NCBI GenBank assembly: GCA_036558305.1 | Contig: DATBFX010000099.1 | Span: forward strand, 1 to 25,140 | Length of the DNA: 25,140 bases | Direction of reading: 5' to 3' | Origin: DATBFX01 sp036558305 | GTDB taxonomy: Bacteria; Chloroflexota; Chloroflexia; Thermomicrobiales; UBA6265 | Part shown: positions 6,523 to 14,719 of the stretch, piece by piece | Numbering within the stretch: the stretch's first letter is position 1 | Layout: every line of letters starts with the position of its first letter | Position numbers and translations under genes: made by a program | The notes under the pieces: model-generated | Database searches by the model: none | The model's input: only the letters and a program-made list of their open reading frames with translations | Told to the model about the DNA's origin: nothing

Positions 6523-8718
6523 GTGCTCGATTACAATCTGGTGCTCAAGAGGGACGAACTCTACCTCGTCGGCGACATCTCCACCGACGGCAGCGGCGAA
6601 CGGGCAACCGGGCTCTACCTCCGTGACACCCGTCACCTCAGTCGCTTCCGGGTCACCATTAACGGGATGCTCCCCGATCGCCTCTCCTCCCACATCCACG
6701 ACCCGACAAGCGCGACCGTCTTCACAACCAACGAACTGATTCGCCTCGACGACGGCGGCATGATCCACCCGCACCAAATCGCACTCGAACACCGGGTTTC
6801 CCTCGCCGACGGTCTCCACGTGACCGTTGTCCTCGAGAACTTTTCCCGCCGGACCGCAACGCTGGCACTCGGTCTCGAATTCGGCGCCGATTTCCGCGAC
6901 CTCTTCGACATCCGGGGGTTCGCACGAGACGGGCGCGGTCACTTTGTCGCCCCAGGGCTCGAAGAACAGCGCATCGTCCTCGGTTATTGCGGTCTCGACG
7001 GAAAACTCGTCGAGACGACGATCGCGTTCGATCGAGCGCCTTCGATCCGGCTCCTGCGGATCGATGCCCATCGACCCGACCAACCCGTGTTGCTCTTGCC
7101 CGGATTCGACGCGGTCGCGTTCGAGCCCGCCTCGGGTGTCGTACCGGGCGCGCAGGCGACGTTTATGGTGCCTTTGGCACCGGGTGCCCGATGGGAAATG
7201 CGGACGGTCGTCACCCCACACCCGGCAGGAGAAACGGTCGATTCCGCGCTGTCCGAGGTCGGCGGTCGGGTGCTGACCGAGCGTGCGACGATCACGACCG
7301 ACAACCCATTATTCGATCGTGTGCTGAAACGGAGCGACCTCGATCTGACCTCGCTGATGACGCACTTCCCCGAGGGCACGCTGCCGGCCGCCGGAATTCC
7401 CTGGTACGTCGCCCCGTTCGGCCGCGACAGTCTGATCGTCGGTCTCCAAACCTACCACCTCGCACCGGCGCGGGCGGCCGGGACCCTGCGCGTCCTTGCC
7501 GCCTTGCAGGGCGACAAGATCGACCGCAGGCGCGAGGAGGAGCCGGGCAAAATCCTCCACGAGATGCGCTACGGCGAAATGGCACGCTGCCACGAGATTC
7601 CGCACACACCGTACTACGGCACCGTCGACGCCACCCCGCTCTTCGTCTGGCTCTTCGCCGAAACGGTGGCCTGGACGGGGGACCACGGCCTCTATCATGA
7701 CCTGCTTCCCAACGTACGCCGGGCGCTGGAGTGGATCGAGCGGTACGGCGACAAGGACGGCGACGGTTTCGTCGAATACCGGACCGACGCCCACGGTGTC
7801 GGTCACATCACCCATCAAGTCTGGAAGGACAGTTTCGATTCGCTCAATGAGCCGGACGGACGACCCATCACCGGGCTCATCGCCGGGATCGAGGTCCAGG
7901 GGTACGTCTACGCCGCGTACGCGCGACTCGCCGAAGTCGTCGCCTCCTACGGTGACACCGCCTGGGCGTCCGAGTTGCGCGGTAAGGCAGAGATGTTGCG
8001 GCGGCGGGTCGAGGACGCCTTCTGGCTGGATGCGGACGGCTACTATGCCCAGGCGCTCGACGGCGACAAACAACCGGTGCGAGCGATCAGCTCCAACCCG
8101 GGTCATCTGCTTGCCTGCGGTCTCCCGTCGCCGGAACGGGCGCAACGGATTGCCGCCCGACTCCGACAGCCGGATCTCGATTCCGGGTGGGGAATCCGCA
8201 CCCTCAGCGCGAAAATGGCGACCTACAACCCGATGAGCTACCACAACGGCTCGGTTTGGCCCCACGACAACAGCTTGATCGGCGACGGGCTATACCGGTA
8301 CGGGCATGCCAGCGCCGGGCACGCCATCGCCGAGGCGCTCTTTGCCGTCGCCCGCGCCTATTTCCTCGACCGCCTGCCCGAATTGTGTTGCGGTTTCGCA
8401 CGCCAGGAAGGAACCGACGACGCCCCGGTGGCTTACCCGGTCAGTTGCAGCCCGCAGGCATGGGCGGCCGCGGCAATGCCGCTCCTCGTCCGCGCCATGC
8501 TCGGCTTGCGGGTCGAAATCGGCACCGGCCGCATTTCCGTCGCTCCGGCACTCCCGATCTGGCTGAACGAGATTACCATCCGCGACCTCCACGTCCGCGG
8601 GCGCCGTGGCTCGCTCGCGGTGCGTCGTGCCGGTGAGGGATACGACGTGATCGCGGACGGGCTCTTTGTCGCCGTCCGACGCGCGGACGATGGCGATGCG
8701 ACGCCCGCGGTCAGATAA
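6523..8718 (+). CDS. Amylo-alpha-1,6-glucosidase / glycogen debranching-type hydrolase
   Basis: This is a 731-aa cytoplasmic glycoside hydrolase with the two-part build of bacterial debranching-like enzymes. An N-terminal beta-rich domain (about residues 5-200, with RATGLYLRDTRHLSRF) is followed by an (alpha/alpha)6 barrel. Core motifs are WYVAPFGRDS (from residue 294), VWKDSFDS (433-440), GIEVQGYVYAAYARL and SVWPHDN (577-583). There is no signal peptide. The start is GTG at 6523, eight bases after GGGAG. Standing next to a sugar importer, it probably splits the imported alpha-glucoside or trims glycogen. Its exact linkage specificity cannot be read from the sequence, and GH63-like or trehalose/mannosylglycerate-type activity is also possible. 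Confidence 0.88.
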   Translation: MLDYNLVLKRDELYLVGDISTDGSGERATGLYLRDTRHLSRFRVTINGMLPDRLSSHIHDPTSATVFTTNELIRLDDGGMIHPHQIALEHRVSLADGLHVTVVLENFSRRTATLALGLEFGADFRDLFDIRGFARDGRGHFVAPGLEEQRIVLGYCGLDGKLVETTIAFDRAPSIRLLRIDAHRPDQPVLLLPGFDAVAFEPASGVVPGAQATFMVPLAPGARWEMRTVVTPHPAGETVDSALSEVGGRVLTERATITTDNPLFDRVLKRSDLDLTSLMTHFPEGTLPAAGIPWYVAPFGRDSLIVGLQTYHLAPARAAGTLRVLAALQGDKIDRRREEEPGKILHEMRYGEMARCHEIPHTPYYGTVDATPLFVWLFAETVAWTGDHGLYHDLLPNVRRALEWIERYGDKDGDGFVEYRTDAHGVGHITHQVWKDSFDSLNEPDGRPITGLIAGIEVQGYVYAAYARLAEVVASYGDTAWASELRGKAEMLRRRVEDAFWLDADGYYAQALDGDKQPVRAISSNPGHLLACGLPSPERAQRIAARLRQPDLDSGWGIRTLSAKMATYNPMSYHNGSVWPHDNSLIGDGLYRYGHASAGHAIAEALFAVARAYFLDRLPELCCGFARQEGTDDAPVAYPVSCSPQAWAAAAMPLLVRAMLGLRVEIGTGRISVAPALPIWLNEITIRDLHVRGRRGSLAVRRAGEGYDVIADGLFVAVRRADDGDATPAVR

Positions 8719-8974
8719 AGACGCCCGACCACAGACCGAGCAGGATCGCCGCGCATCCGCTGGCTTCGCTGAAAATCAACAGCGACGCGATCTCCGATTT
8801 CTGACCGTTGGGCACGTCATCTTCCCAGCCCCGAATCCGATAAGCGTAGCCCATGCTGAACACGGCGAGCCCGGTCAGGAGCATCGCCACGTCGCCCTTG
8901 AGGAGGGCGCCTCTCGTTTCCCCGTCCACCTGGCCGGCGCAGACCGCCCCGATGGTGACGCCGCAGAGCAGCAT
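8711..8974 (-). CDS. Small hypothetical membrane protein
   Basis: This is an 87-aa product that I do not recognise. It has three hydrophobic stretches: about residues 1-14, 29-46 and 62-87. Between the second and third lies a polar loop with WEDD and NGQKSE. The arrangement looks like a real multi-pass membrane protein, not the arginine-rich composition of shadow frames. Its end overlaps the end of the glucosidase gene by eight bases on the opposite strand. Just before the ATG lies the perfect 14-base palindrome CGGTGGATCCACCG (8976-8989), and the ribosome site is weak. An isolated small gene of this kind could be wrongly called. Confidence 0.5.
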   Translation of the reverse strand: MLLCGVTIGAVCAGQVDGETRGALLKGDVAMLLTGLAVFSMGYAYRIRGWEDDVPNGQKSEIASLLIFSEASGCAAILLGLWSGVFI

Positions 8975-9260
8975 CCGGTGGATCCACCGCCGTTGCTACG
9001 GCCGGATCGGGCGCTCCACGTGCCACCGGTGGTATCGTTTGAATGCCCGCGAAAGCGCATTGCCCTCCGGCAACGACGGTGCGTACCCGATCCGCCTCCT
9101 TGACGATCGAGCGATCTTCGTGCACGACTTTGCCGCGCAGACGGGCGGACGGCTATCCCCCATTGGACCCGGAGAAGCAGTACGCGGCGCGAGCCAGGCG
9201 CGCGGTCCAGGCGCCACTGGGGTCTCTCGCGGACGCGTTCGGATCTCGGAGGTGGAGCAG
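8975..9260. other. Intergenic region before the serine hydrolase
   Basis: About 285 bases lie between the small membrane protein and the serine hydrolase. Open frames cross it, but their composition is Arg/Ala/Pro-rich and matches no family. Apart from the palindrome at 8976-8989 I see no clear signal. Confidence 0.4.
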
Positions 9261-10127
9261 GTGGGCGATCGATTCGGTTCGGACCAGATTCTGGGACGGG
9301 TGGACGAGGCGCTGGCGGTCTTTCCGGGTGTTCTTGGGTTCTATGCCAAGAACCTCTCGACGGGCGAGGAGGTCGGCCACCGCGCCGACGCGGTGATGCC
9401 GACCGCCAGCGTCATCAAGGTCGGGATCATGGCCGAGTTGTACCGGCAGGCGGAGGCGGGGGAGGTCGATCTCGGCCGCCGGCTCACCGTGCAGGCGTCG
9501 GACCACTACGGCGGCACCGGTGTCCTCAAGGAGTTCGAACCAGGTGTGCAACCGACGCTGACCGATCTCTGCCGGATGATGATCGTCGTCAGCGACAACG
9601 TCGCGACCGGGATGCTGGTTCGCCTCCTGGGCAAGGACCGGATCAACCGCTCGTTCGACGATTGGGGACTCTCGCAAACCGAGTTGGTCTGGAACATCAA
9701 GCTGGGCGACGACATCCGGCAATACGCCGTCTCGACACCGCGCGATCTCGGCCGGTTGATGGAGTTGATCGCGACCGACGGTTTCCTGACCCCGGCATCG
9801 ACCGCGGCGATGCGCTATCACTTGAGCCGGCAGCAGCACCTGGAGCAGATTCCCCGCTATCTGCCGTACGACCAATACGCCACCGAGATCGGACGGGAGC
9901 AACCGGTTTCGGTGATGAACAAGATCGGCAACTACATGGGGATGCGCGCCGACGCGGCGATCGTCGCCGCGCCGGGCATCACCTTCGTCGTCGCGGCGAT
10001 GAACGAGGGGAGCCCCGATTCCCATTTCCGCGTCGATCACGAGGGCAACGTGCTCAACGGTCGCGTCGGCCGGGCGGTGTTCGATGCCTGGGTACCGCCG
10101 GGTGCGGTCCCGGCCGAATGGTACTGA
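9261..10127 (+). CDS. Class A beta-lactamase-fold serine hydrolase
   Basis: This is a 288-aa protein of the Beta-lactamase2 family. The catalytic SxxK is S50-V-I-K53, SDN is at 111-113, and the usual KTG is K221-I-G223. The conserved DLGRLME and helical segments fit the fold. I chose GTG at 9261 because GGAGG stands eight bases before it and the fold begins at once; the longer frame upstream is unlike any leader. From this start there is no signal peptide, so the enzyme would be cytoplasmic, which is unusual for a beta-lactamase. The altered third motif and the location argue for a peptidase or esterase role rather than antibiotic resistance. The amidohydrolase follows 65 bases later and may be cotranscribed. 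Confidence 0.85.
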   Translation: MGDRFGSDQILGRVDEALAVFPGVLGFYAKNLSTGEEVGHRADAVMPTASVIKVGIMAELYRQAEAGEVDLGRRLTVQASDHYGGTGVLKEFEPGVQPTLTDLCRMMIVVSDNVATGMLVRLLGKDRINRSFDDWGLSQTELVWNIKLGDDIRQYAVSTPRDLGRLMELIATDGFLTPASTAAMRYHLSRQQHLEQIPRYLPYDQYATEIGREQPVSVMNKIGNYMGMRADAAIVAAPGITFVVAAMNEGSPDSHFRVDHEGNVLNGRVGRAVFDAWVPPGAVPAEWY

Positions 10128-10192
10128 CGAAAACGAACGGCCACGTTCGACGATGCGTCCGGTATGAACGCACGACCGCGAAGGAAACCACG

Positions 10193-11836
10193 ATGCCCCA
10201 CCGCTCACTCGCCCCGGATCTGATCCTCGTCAACGGCTGCATCCACACGATGGACGCCAACGACCTGACGGCGACCGCGATCGCCGTCAAGGACGGGCGC
10301 TTCGTCGCGGTCGGCGGCGACGACGAGGTCCGCGGACTCGCCGGCTTCGGCACCCTTACCGAGGACCTCGGCGGGGCGACCGTGGTTCCCGGTTTGATCG
10401 ACGCGCACAACCACCTCTTGATGACGGGTCAGGTGCTCAACCAGATCCAGCTCTACGACTGCCGGACGCTCGACGCGATCCTGGACCGGGTCGCCGAACG
10501 GGCACGGCAAACGCCACCCGGCGAGTGGATTCTCGGTCGCGGCTGGGACGAGAGTCTGCTCGCGGAACGCCGCCATCCGACCCGCCACGACCTCGACCGC
10601 GTCGCTCCGAACCATCCGGTCGTCGTCCACCGCGTCTGGAACAAACTCGTCGCCAATACCGCTGCCCTCCGCGCCGCCGGAATCACGCGCGAGACACCCG
10701 ATCCGCCCGCGAGCGTGCCCTATGCCGGGTCGTTCGAGCGCGACGGCGAGGGGGAGCCGACCGGACTCTTCCGCGACCGGGCGAAGGAGTTGATCCTCGA
10801 CCACGTACCCGCGCCAAGGGACACAGACCTCATCGACGCGATCGAGACCGCATGCCGCGCCTACAACGCCGTCGGGCTGACCGGTGTCGCCGAGCCGGGG
10901 CTCTATCCGCGAGAAATCAAAGCGTTCCACCGGGCGAGGCGCGAAGGGCGACTCACCGTCCGTGTCGAGATGTTGATGGCGGGGTGGGGTTTTGGAGCCG
11001 CGGCAGAGGAGGGAGCGCTCAAAGACCGCTTTTCGGCCGTCGGGGTCGAGGGCGGTTTCGGCGACGACCTGCTCCGGCTCGAAGGGATCAAGTTCATGCC
11101 CGACGGCGGTGTCGGCGACCGGACGGCGCGGATGTTTGCGCCGTATCTGAACGAACCCGGCAATCGGGGCACCTGGGTCGTCGAACCGGAGCGCCTGACC
11201 GAGCTGATCCGTTGGGTCCACGACCTCGGTTGGTCGATCGACAGCCACACTTGCGGCGACGAAGCACAGGAGACGGTTGTTCGCGCCTACGCGGCGGCGC
11301 AGGCGGTAAATCCGAAACCCTGGCTCCGCCACCGCGTCCACCACGCCTATTTCCCGACCGCGGACACCCTCGGTTTGATGGCGACGCACAAGATCCCCGC
11401 CGTCGTCTCCAACCCGTTCATCGTCAACCTCGGCGAGAGTTTCGTCCTTTCCGTCGGAGAAGATCGCGCCGCTCGGGCGATGCCGATGCGGACCTACCTC
11501 GACGCCGGTATCCCGCTCGCCGGTTCGTCCGATTCGTCGGTCTCCGACTACAACCCGTGGGTCGGGATGTACGGCGCCGTGGCCCGCAGCACCGTCGCCG
11601 ACCGGGTCCTCGGCGCCGAGGAGCGAATCTCGGCGCGCGAAGCCCTCCGGTCCTACACGATCGGCGGCGCGTATGCGACCGGTCTGGAGCGGATCAAAGG
11701 GTCGATCGAACCGGGCAAGCTGGCCGACCTGGTGATCCTGCCGCACGATCCGCTTGCAGTGTCTGCCGAAGCGTTGAGGGACACGAAGCCGGCAGCGACG
11801 ATGGTGGGCGGGCGGTGGGTGTTCGACGTGCGGTGA
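10193..11836 (+). CDS. YtcJ-like metal-dependent amidohydrolase
   Basis: This is a 547-aa enzyme of the amidohydrolase family 3 (YtcJ group), which hydrolyses C-N bonds of unknown small substrates. The N-terminal beta sandwich (LILVNGCIHTMD, residues 9-20) leads to the metal motif GLIDAHNH near residue 66-73. Further landmarks are GRGWDE, the KFMPDGGVGDRTA segment near 302, DSHTCGDEA near 350, HRVHHAYF, and SDSSVSDYNPW near 445. The C-terminal IEPGKLADLVIL returns to the sandwich. The ATG at 10193 is preceded by AAGGA; a longer in-frame reading from 9662 lies inside the previous gene and is spurious. The substrate is not predictable. It is complete and shows no sign of decay. Confidence 0.92.
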   Translation: MPHRSLAPDLILVNGCIHTMDANDLTATAIAVKDGRFVAVGGDDEVRGLAGFGTLTEDLGGATVVPGLIDAHNHLLMTGQVLNQIQLYDCRTLDAILDRVAERARQTPPGEWILGRGWDESLLAERRHPTRHDLDRVAPNHPVVVHRVWNKLVANTAALRAAGITRETPDPPASVPYAGSFERDGEGEPTGLFRDRAKELILDHVPAPRDTDLIDAIETACRAYNAVGLTGVAEPGLYPREIKAFHRARREGRLTVRVEMLMAGWGFGAAAEEGALKDRFSAVGVEGGFGDDLLRLEGIKFMPDGGVGDRTARMFAPYLNEPGNRGTWVVEPERLTELIRWVHDLGWSIDSHTCGDEAQETVVRAYAAAQAVNPKPWLRHRVHHAYFPTADTLGLMATHKIPAVVSNPFIVNLGESFVLSVGEDRAARAMPMRTYLDAGIPLAGSSDSSVSDYNPWVGMYGAVARSTVADRVLGAEERISAREALRSYTIGGAYATGLERIKGSIEPGKLADLVILPHDPLAVSAEALRDTKPAATMVGGRWVFDVR

Positions 11837-11885
11837 AGCGTCAACTCTGCTTCTCTACAGGGGCGCCCCATCATTCGGCCACCCT

Positions 11886-12302
11886 TCACTCAACCGTAAC
11901 CAGGGGTACACCCAGACGGACGGCGGTGTCACGTTGACGAACATCGATCGTCGCGATCGGGATACTCCGTCGTTGCGCCAACTCCACGTATGCCGCGTCG
12001 TAGACGGCGAGTTCATACTGCCTAGCAATTGCCACTACCGTCCCCCAGGCAGTGCTGAACATCGCATCGTCGATGCTAATCGGAAGATCAAGCAACTGCT
12101 GGAGCGATGCCGAAACCTGCGACGCGTTCGTTCGTTGCCGTCTCTCACCGACTAGCAATGCATTGGCAACCTCAAACGGCCAGATGACCGGCACGATCGC
12201 CGGTTCTTGGATCAATAGGTCGAGCACACCCTCGGTGAAGGTCGATCCTTCGTCCACGAAACACCATGCCACCGTCATCGACGCGTCAAGGACGAATGCC
12301 AC
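11886..12302 (-). CDS. VapC-family PIN-domain toxin
   Basis: This is a 138-aa PIN-domain ribonuclease, the toxic half of a type II toxin-antitoxin pair. All four acidic residues of the metal site can be found: Asp6 (VLDAS), Glu44 (FEVAN), Asp102 (YDAAY) and Asp120 (TID), so the nuclease looks active. The start is GTG at 12302, overlapping the antitoxin stop codon by one base (TAGTG), a sign of tight translational coupling. It is convergent with the amidohydrolase. PIN toxins of this type usually cut tRNA or rRNA; the target here is unknown. Confidence 0.88.
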   Translation of the reverse strand: MAFVLDASMTVAWCFVDEGSTFTEGVLDLLIQEPAIVPVIWPFEVANALLVGERRQRTNASQVSASLQQLLDLPISIDDAMFSTAWGTVVAIARQYELAVYDAAYVELAQRRSIPIATIDVRQRDTAVRLGVPLVTVE

Positions 12303-12562
12303 TACATCCGGCCTTCTTCTCGCATTTCTCGAATAGATAGCCCATCGAGCGTCATCTTTTCACGCTTCCGAAATGCACGCAAGGCTTCGACAGCGTCCTT
12401 TGGATCGGGACGTTGACGGTCGGAAAGCGGTCTCAATTGCGGTGGACGCAGTTCCGCAATCGGTTCTCCCTGTTTCGTAATCGTGATCGATTCACCCTTG
12501 GACACTTCCTCGAGGATCTTCGACCAATTTGCTCTGGCTTCTTTGGCCGTCATGGTGCGCAT
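12302..12562 (-). CDS. Phd/YefM-family antitoxin
   Basis: This is an 86-aa antitoxin that should bind and silence the adjoining PIN toxin and repress the shared promoter. The N-terminal MTAKEARANWSKILEEV and the following GESITITKQGEPIAEL are typical of the Phd/YefM fold. The rest (about residues 43-86) is charged and helical, as expected for the toxin-binding tail. I chose the ATG at 12562 because GGAG lies six bases before it; the next ATG at 12553 is an alternative. The first gene of the pair, it is transcribed from the short AT-richer gap upstream at about 12563-12630. Confidence 0.85.
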   Translation of the reverse strand: MRTMTAKEARANWSKILEEVSKGESITITKQGEPIAELRPPQLRPLSDRQRPDPKDAVEALRAFRKREKMTLDGLSIREMREEGRM

Positions 12563-12630
12563 CGTCGTCTCCAGAAGGGCACGACCAAATCCGTGACGAA
12601 GTCTAATCAACCTAATGCTCGAACACGAGG

Positions 12631-13189
12631 TCAGACGATTGGCTGTGCTTCCTTAAGTCTTGGCGGGTCAAGCCGAAGCTCGCCGATCAGCGCCCCCAAC
12701 CGCCTTACCCCCTCCTCGATCCGCGGCGTGGGGACGCTCGAAAAGCATAGGCGCAACTGGTTCGCACCGGCGCCATCGGCATAGAAGTGGTCGCCGGCGA
12801 CGAAGGCGACTCCTGCGGCGGTGGCCGCCTGAATGAGGTCCCGTGCGTCGAATCCGGCACTGAGGCGACACCAGAGGTAGAGGCCCCCGGAGGCGGCGCG
12901 GTAAGTGAGCGCGCCGGGGGCGACGTGCCGGCGGAGTGCCGAGAGCATCGCCTGGTGTCGGCGGGCCGAACGACAGGTCACGGTACGGTTCGTCTTCGAC
13001 CACCGGCAACCGATAGCGCGTCGTCAGATCCAGAAGATCGAGACGAAGTGAACCCGGCCGGGTAAAACCGGTCGGGTTTTGGAACGTCGTGGTCGCGTAC
13101 AGGAGTTTCTTCGGGCGGTACCGGAGCAGGAGATCCTCCAAGGCAAGACGCATAATGGACCCTTCTGCGGTGATCTTGAACCGATCATG
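12631..13189 (-). pseudogene. Decayed PLP-dependent aminotransferase (MocR/LysN-like)
   Basis: Two remnants of a fold-type I aminotransferase lie in different frames. The upstream part (about 13189 to 12966) reads LLYATTTFQNPTG, then VVEDEPYRDLSF, which are the cofactor-contact regions. The downstream part (about 12965 to 12631) reads RRHQAMLSAL, SGGLYLWCRLS, GVAFVAGDHFY and LRLCFSSVPTPRIEEGVRRL, the normal C-terminal domain. Between them roughly 100 residues that should carry the lysine binding pyridoxal phosphate are missing, and the frame changes. The N-terminal 150 or more residues are also gone, cut off near the start of the divergent DinB-like gene. Aminotransferase activity cannot remain. 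A gene caller would report two short overlapping frames here. Confidence 0.85.
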
Positions 13190-13205
13190 AGAGAGGAAGG
13201 AACGG

Positions 13206-13643
13206 ATGGCTCAGACACTCAAGGAGGTGGACGGTCGAAACGCCGCGTCGCTCGCCCGGCTTCGCGCGCTGACCGATCGGCTGACCGACGAGGAACTTGC
13301 TCGTCCGCTCGGTAATGGCTGGACCGCCGCCGCGGAGATCGCCCACCTCGCTTTTTTTGACCGGCGGGCTTCGATCCTCGTCGACAAATGGGCACGCGAC
13401 GGCGTTTCGGCATCGGGGTTGGACGTCGACGTCGTCAACGATGCCATGTTGCCCCAATGGCTGATCCTCCCGCCCCGGGACGCGGTGAACGACGCGCTCG
13501 CCGCGGGTGAGGAGGTCAACGCGAAGATCGCGGCGCTGTCGGATGAGTTTGCCGTTGCCCTCAAGGAGAGTCGGGAAATCCGGCTCGATCGCTCGCGCCA
13601 CCGGACCGATCACCTCGACGAGTTGGACCGCATCTTCTCGTGA
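13206..13643 (+). CDS. DinB-like four-helix-bundle protein
   Basis: This is a 145-aa protein resembling the DinB / mycothiol-dependent maleylpyruvate isomerase N-terminal superfamily: small helical bundles that often bind a metal through histidines. Candidate ligands are His47 (EIAHLAFFDRR), His132 and His136 (RHRTDHLDEL). GW near residue 38-39 before the AAAEIAHL helix is a family hallmark. The ATG at 13206 follows AAGGAA. Its stop codon overlaps the GTG of azlC by four bases (GTGA), so the genes are translationally coupled, though no functional link is obvious. It begins within about 20 bases of the aminotransferase remnant. Confidence 0.75.
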   Translation: MAQTLKEVDGRNAASLARLRALTDRLTDEELARPLGNGWTAAAEIAHLAFFDRRASILVDKWARDGVSASGLDVDVVNDAMLPQWLILPPRDAVNDALAAGEEVNAKIAALSDEFAVALKESREIRLDRSRHRTDHLDELDRIFS

Positions 13644-14343
13644 GCGGGAGGCGGTGCGACGGTCGTGAGGTCCGACGCGGCTTCGTGGCGATGCTGCCGC
13701 TCTGGCTCGGCGTGGTCCCGTTCGCCCTCGCCTTTGCGATCTTGGCGCGTACGAGCGGCTTTTCGACCTTCGAGACGGAAGCGCTCAGCATCCTCGTTTT
13801 CGCCGGGAGCGCCCAACTCGCCTTCGTCGGTCTGGCCAGGGATGGAGCGGGCGGCGCAGCGATCCTGGTGGCGGTGGTTCTGCTCAACCTGCGGCACGTC
13901 CTCTACGGACTGTCGCTGAACGCCCATCTTCCCCCGCGGACACGACCGCCGCGACAGATCCTCGCCGCCGGGATGACCGACGAGTCGTACGGGCTGACGA
14001 TCCGCGCCCACCTGAGCGGACGCGGCAGCGACGGCTTCTTTTTCGGTGCCAACCTGAGTCTGCTGGTCGGCTTCACGATCGCGACGCTGATCGGCGCCCT
14101 CGTTGGATCGCGGCTGCGGGCGCCCGACCGACTCGGTCTCGATATGGTCTTTCCGCTTTCGTTTCTGGCCTTGCTCTTGCCGCTTCTCCGGACTCGCGTT
14201 GACCTGACGATCGCGCTCGTCTCCGGCGGATTGGCGTTGGCGATGAGTCGGTCTCCCTGGGCGGCGGGATTGCCATCCTCGCCAGCACGATCGCCGGTGC
14301 CGGTCTCGGCGTCGTGCTCGATCACCGGTCAAAAGCCGCCTGA
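13640..14343 (+). CDS. azlC: AzlC family branched-chain amino acid exporter, frameshifted
   Basis: AzlC is the large membrane subunit of a branched-chain amino acid exporter that works with AzlD. The frame beginning at GTG 13640 shows the family well: GFVAMLPLWLGVVPFALAF, FAGSAQLAFVGL, LLNLRHVLYGLSL, AGMTDESYGL. Near 14248-14252, after LALAMSR, the sense passes to another frame that reads SVSLGGGIAILASTIAGAGL and stops at 14341-14343, as an AzlC C-terminus should. The unshifted frame instead runs to 14539, across azlD, as an arginine-rich tail of no meaning. Loss of one TCGG unit from a tandem TCGGTCGG would explain the shift. It may be a real mutation or a sequencing error. Only the last transmembrane helix is affected. 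Confidence 0.8.
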
Positions 14344-14357
14344 CACCTCGTGCCCTG

Positions 14358-14660
14358 ATGGAAAGCCGCTACCTGCCGCTGATCGCGGTCGCCGCATTGA
14401 TCACCTACGGTACACGCATCGCCGGGTTCGCACTCGGAGATCGCACGGTTCCGCCGGTGGCCAGGCGCTTCTTTGCCTACGTGCCCGTTGCCGCCTTCGC
14501 GGCACTCGTAGCCCCCGGACTTGGTCGTTCCGACCATGACCTGGGCCCACGGTTGGCTGCCGTCGCCGTGGCCGCATGTGTCGTGCTCCGCTTTCCCCGT
14601 CTGTGGGCCTATATCGGCGTCGGAATGGCCGTGTACTGGTTCACGAGGTGGGTCACCTAG
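14358..14660 (+). CDS. azlD: AzlD family branched-chain amino acid transport subunit
   Basis: This is the small membrane partner of AzlC, 100 aa, typical size. It has hydrophobic helices at about residues 6-26, 38-57 and 64-98, with the family features YGTRIAGFAL (17-26) and FFAYVPVAAFAALVAPGL (38-55). The ATG at 14358 lies 14 bases after the azlC stop in the corrected frame, the spacing expected of a coupled pair. It is itself intact, which argues that the azlC frameshift is either recent or an error. Confidence 0.88.
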   Translation: MESRYLPLIAVAALITYGTRIAGFALGDRTVPPVARRFFAYVPVAAFAALVAPGLGRSDHDLGPRLAAVAVAACVVLRFPRLWAYIGVGMAVYWFTRWVT

Positions 14661-14719
14661 TCTCCGTGCGCGCAATTCCGAGGAATGCGCCGACGTTCTG
14701 TTTCTGAGACACTACGGCG

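Noticed and set aside
8853..9260. N-terminal extension of the serine hydrolase
   Set aside because: It is an open frame of low-complexity Arg/Ser composition without a signal peptide; the GTG at 9261 has a proper ribosome site and the fold starts there.
9043..9396. Separate small gene before the serine hydrolase
   Set aside because: Its frame overlaps the hydrolase start and the composition is Arg-rich; no family resemblance.
10205..11746. 513-residue minus-strand frame
   Set aside because: It is a mirror of the amidohydrolase codons, with Asp/Arg/Val-rich composition and no domain.
13610..14332. Minus-strand frame over azlC
   Set aside because: The charged, Gln/Arg-rich product is a shadow of a membrane-protein gene.
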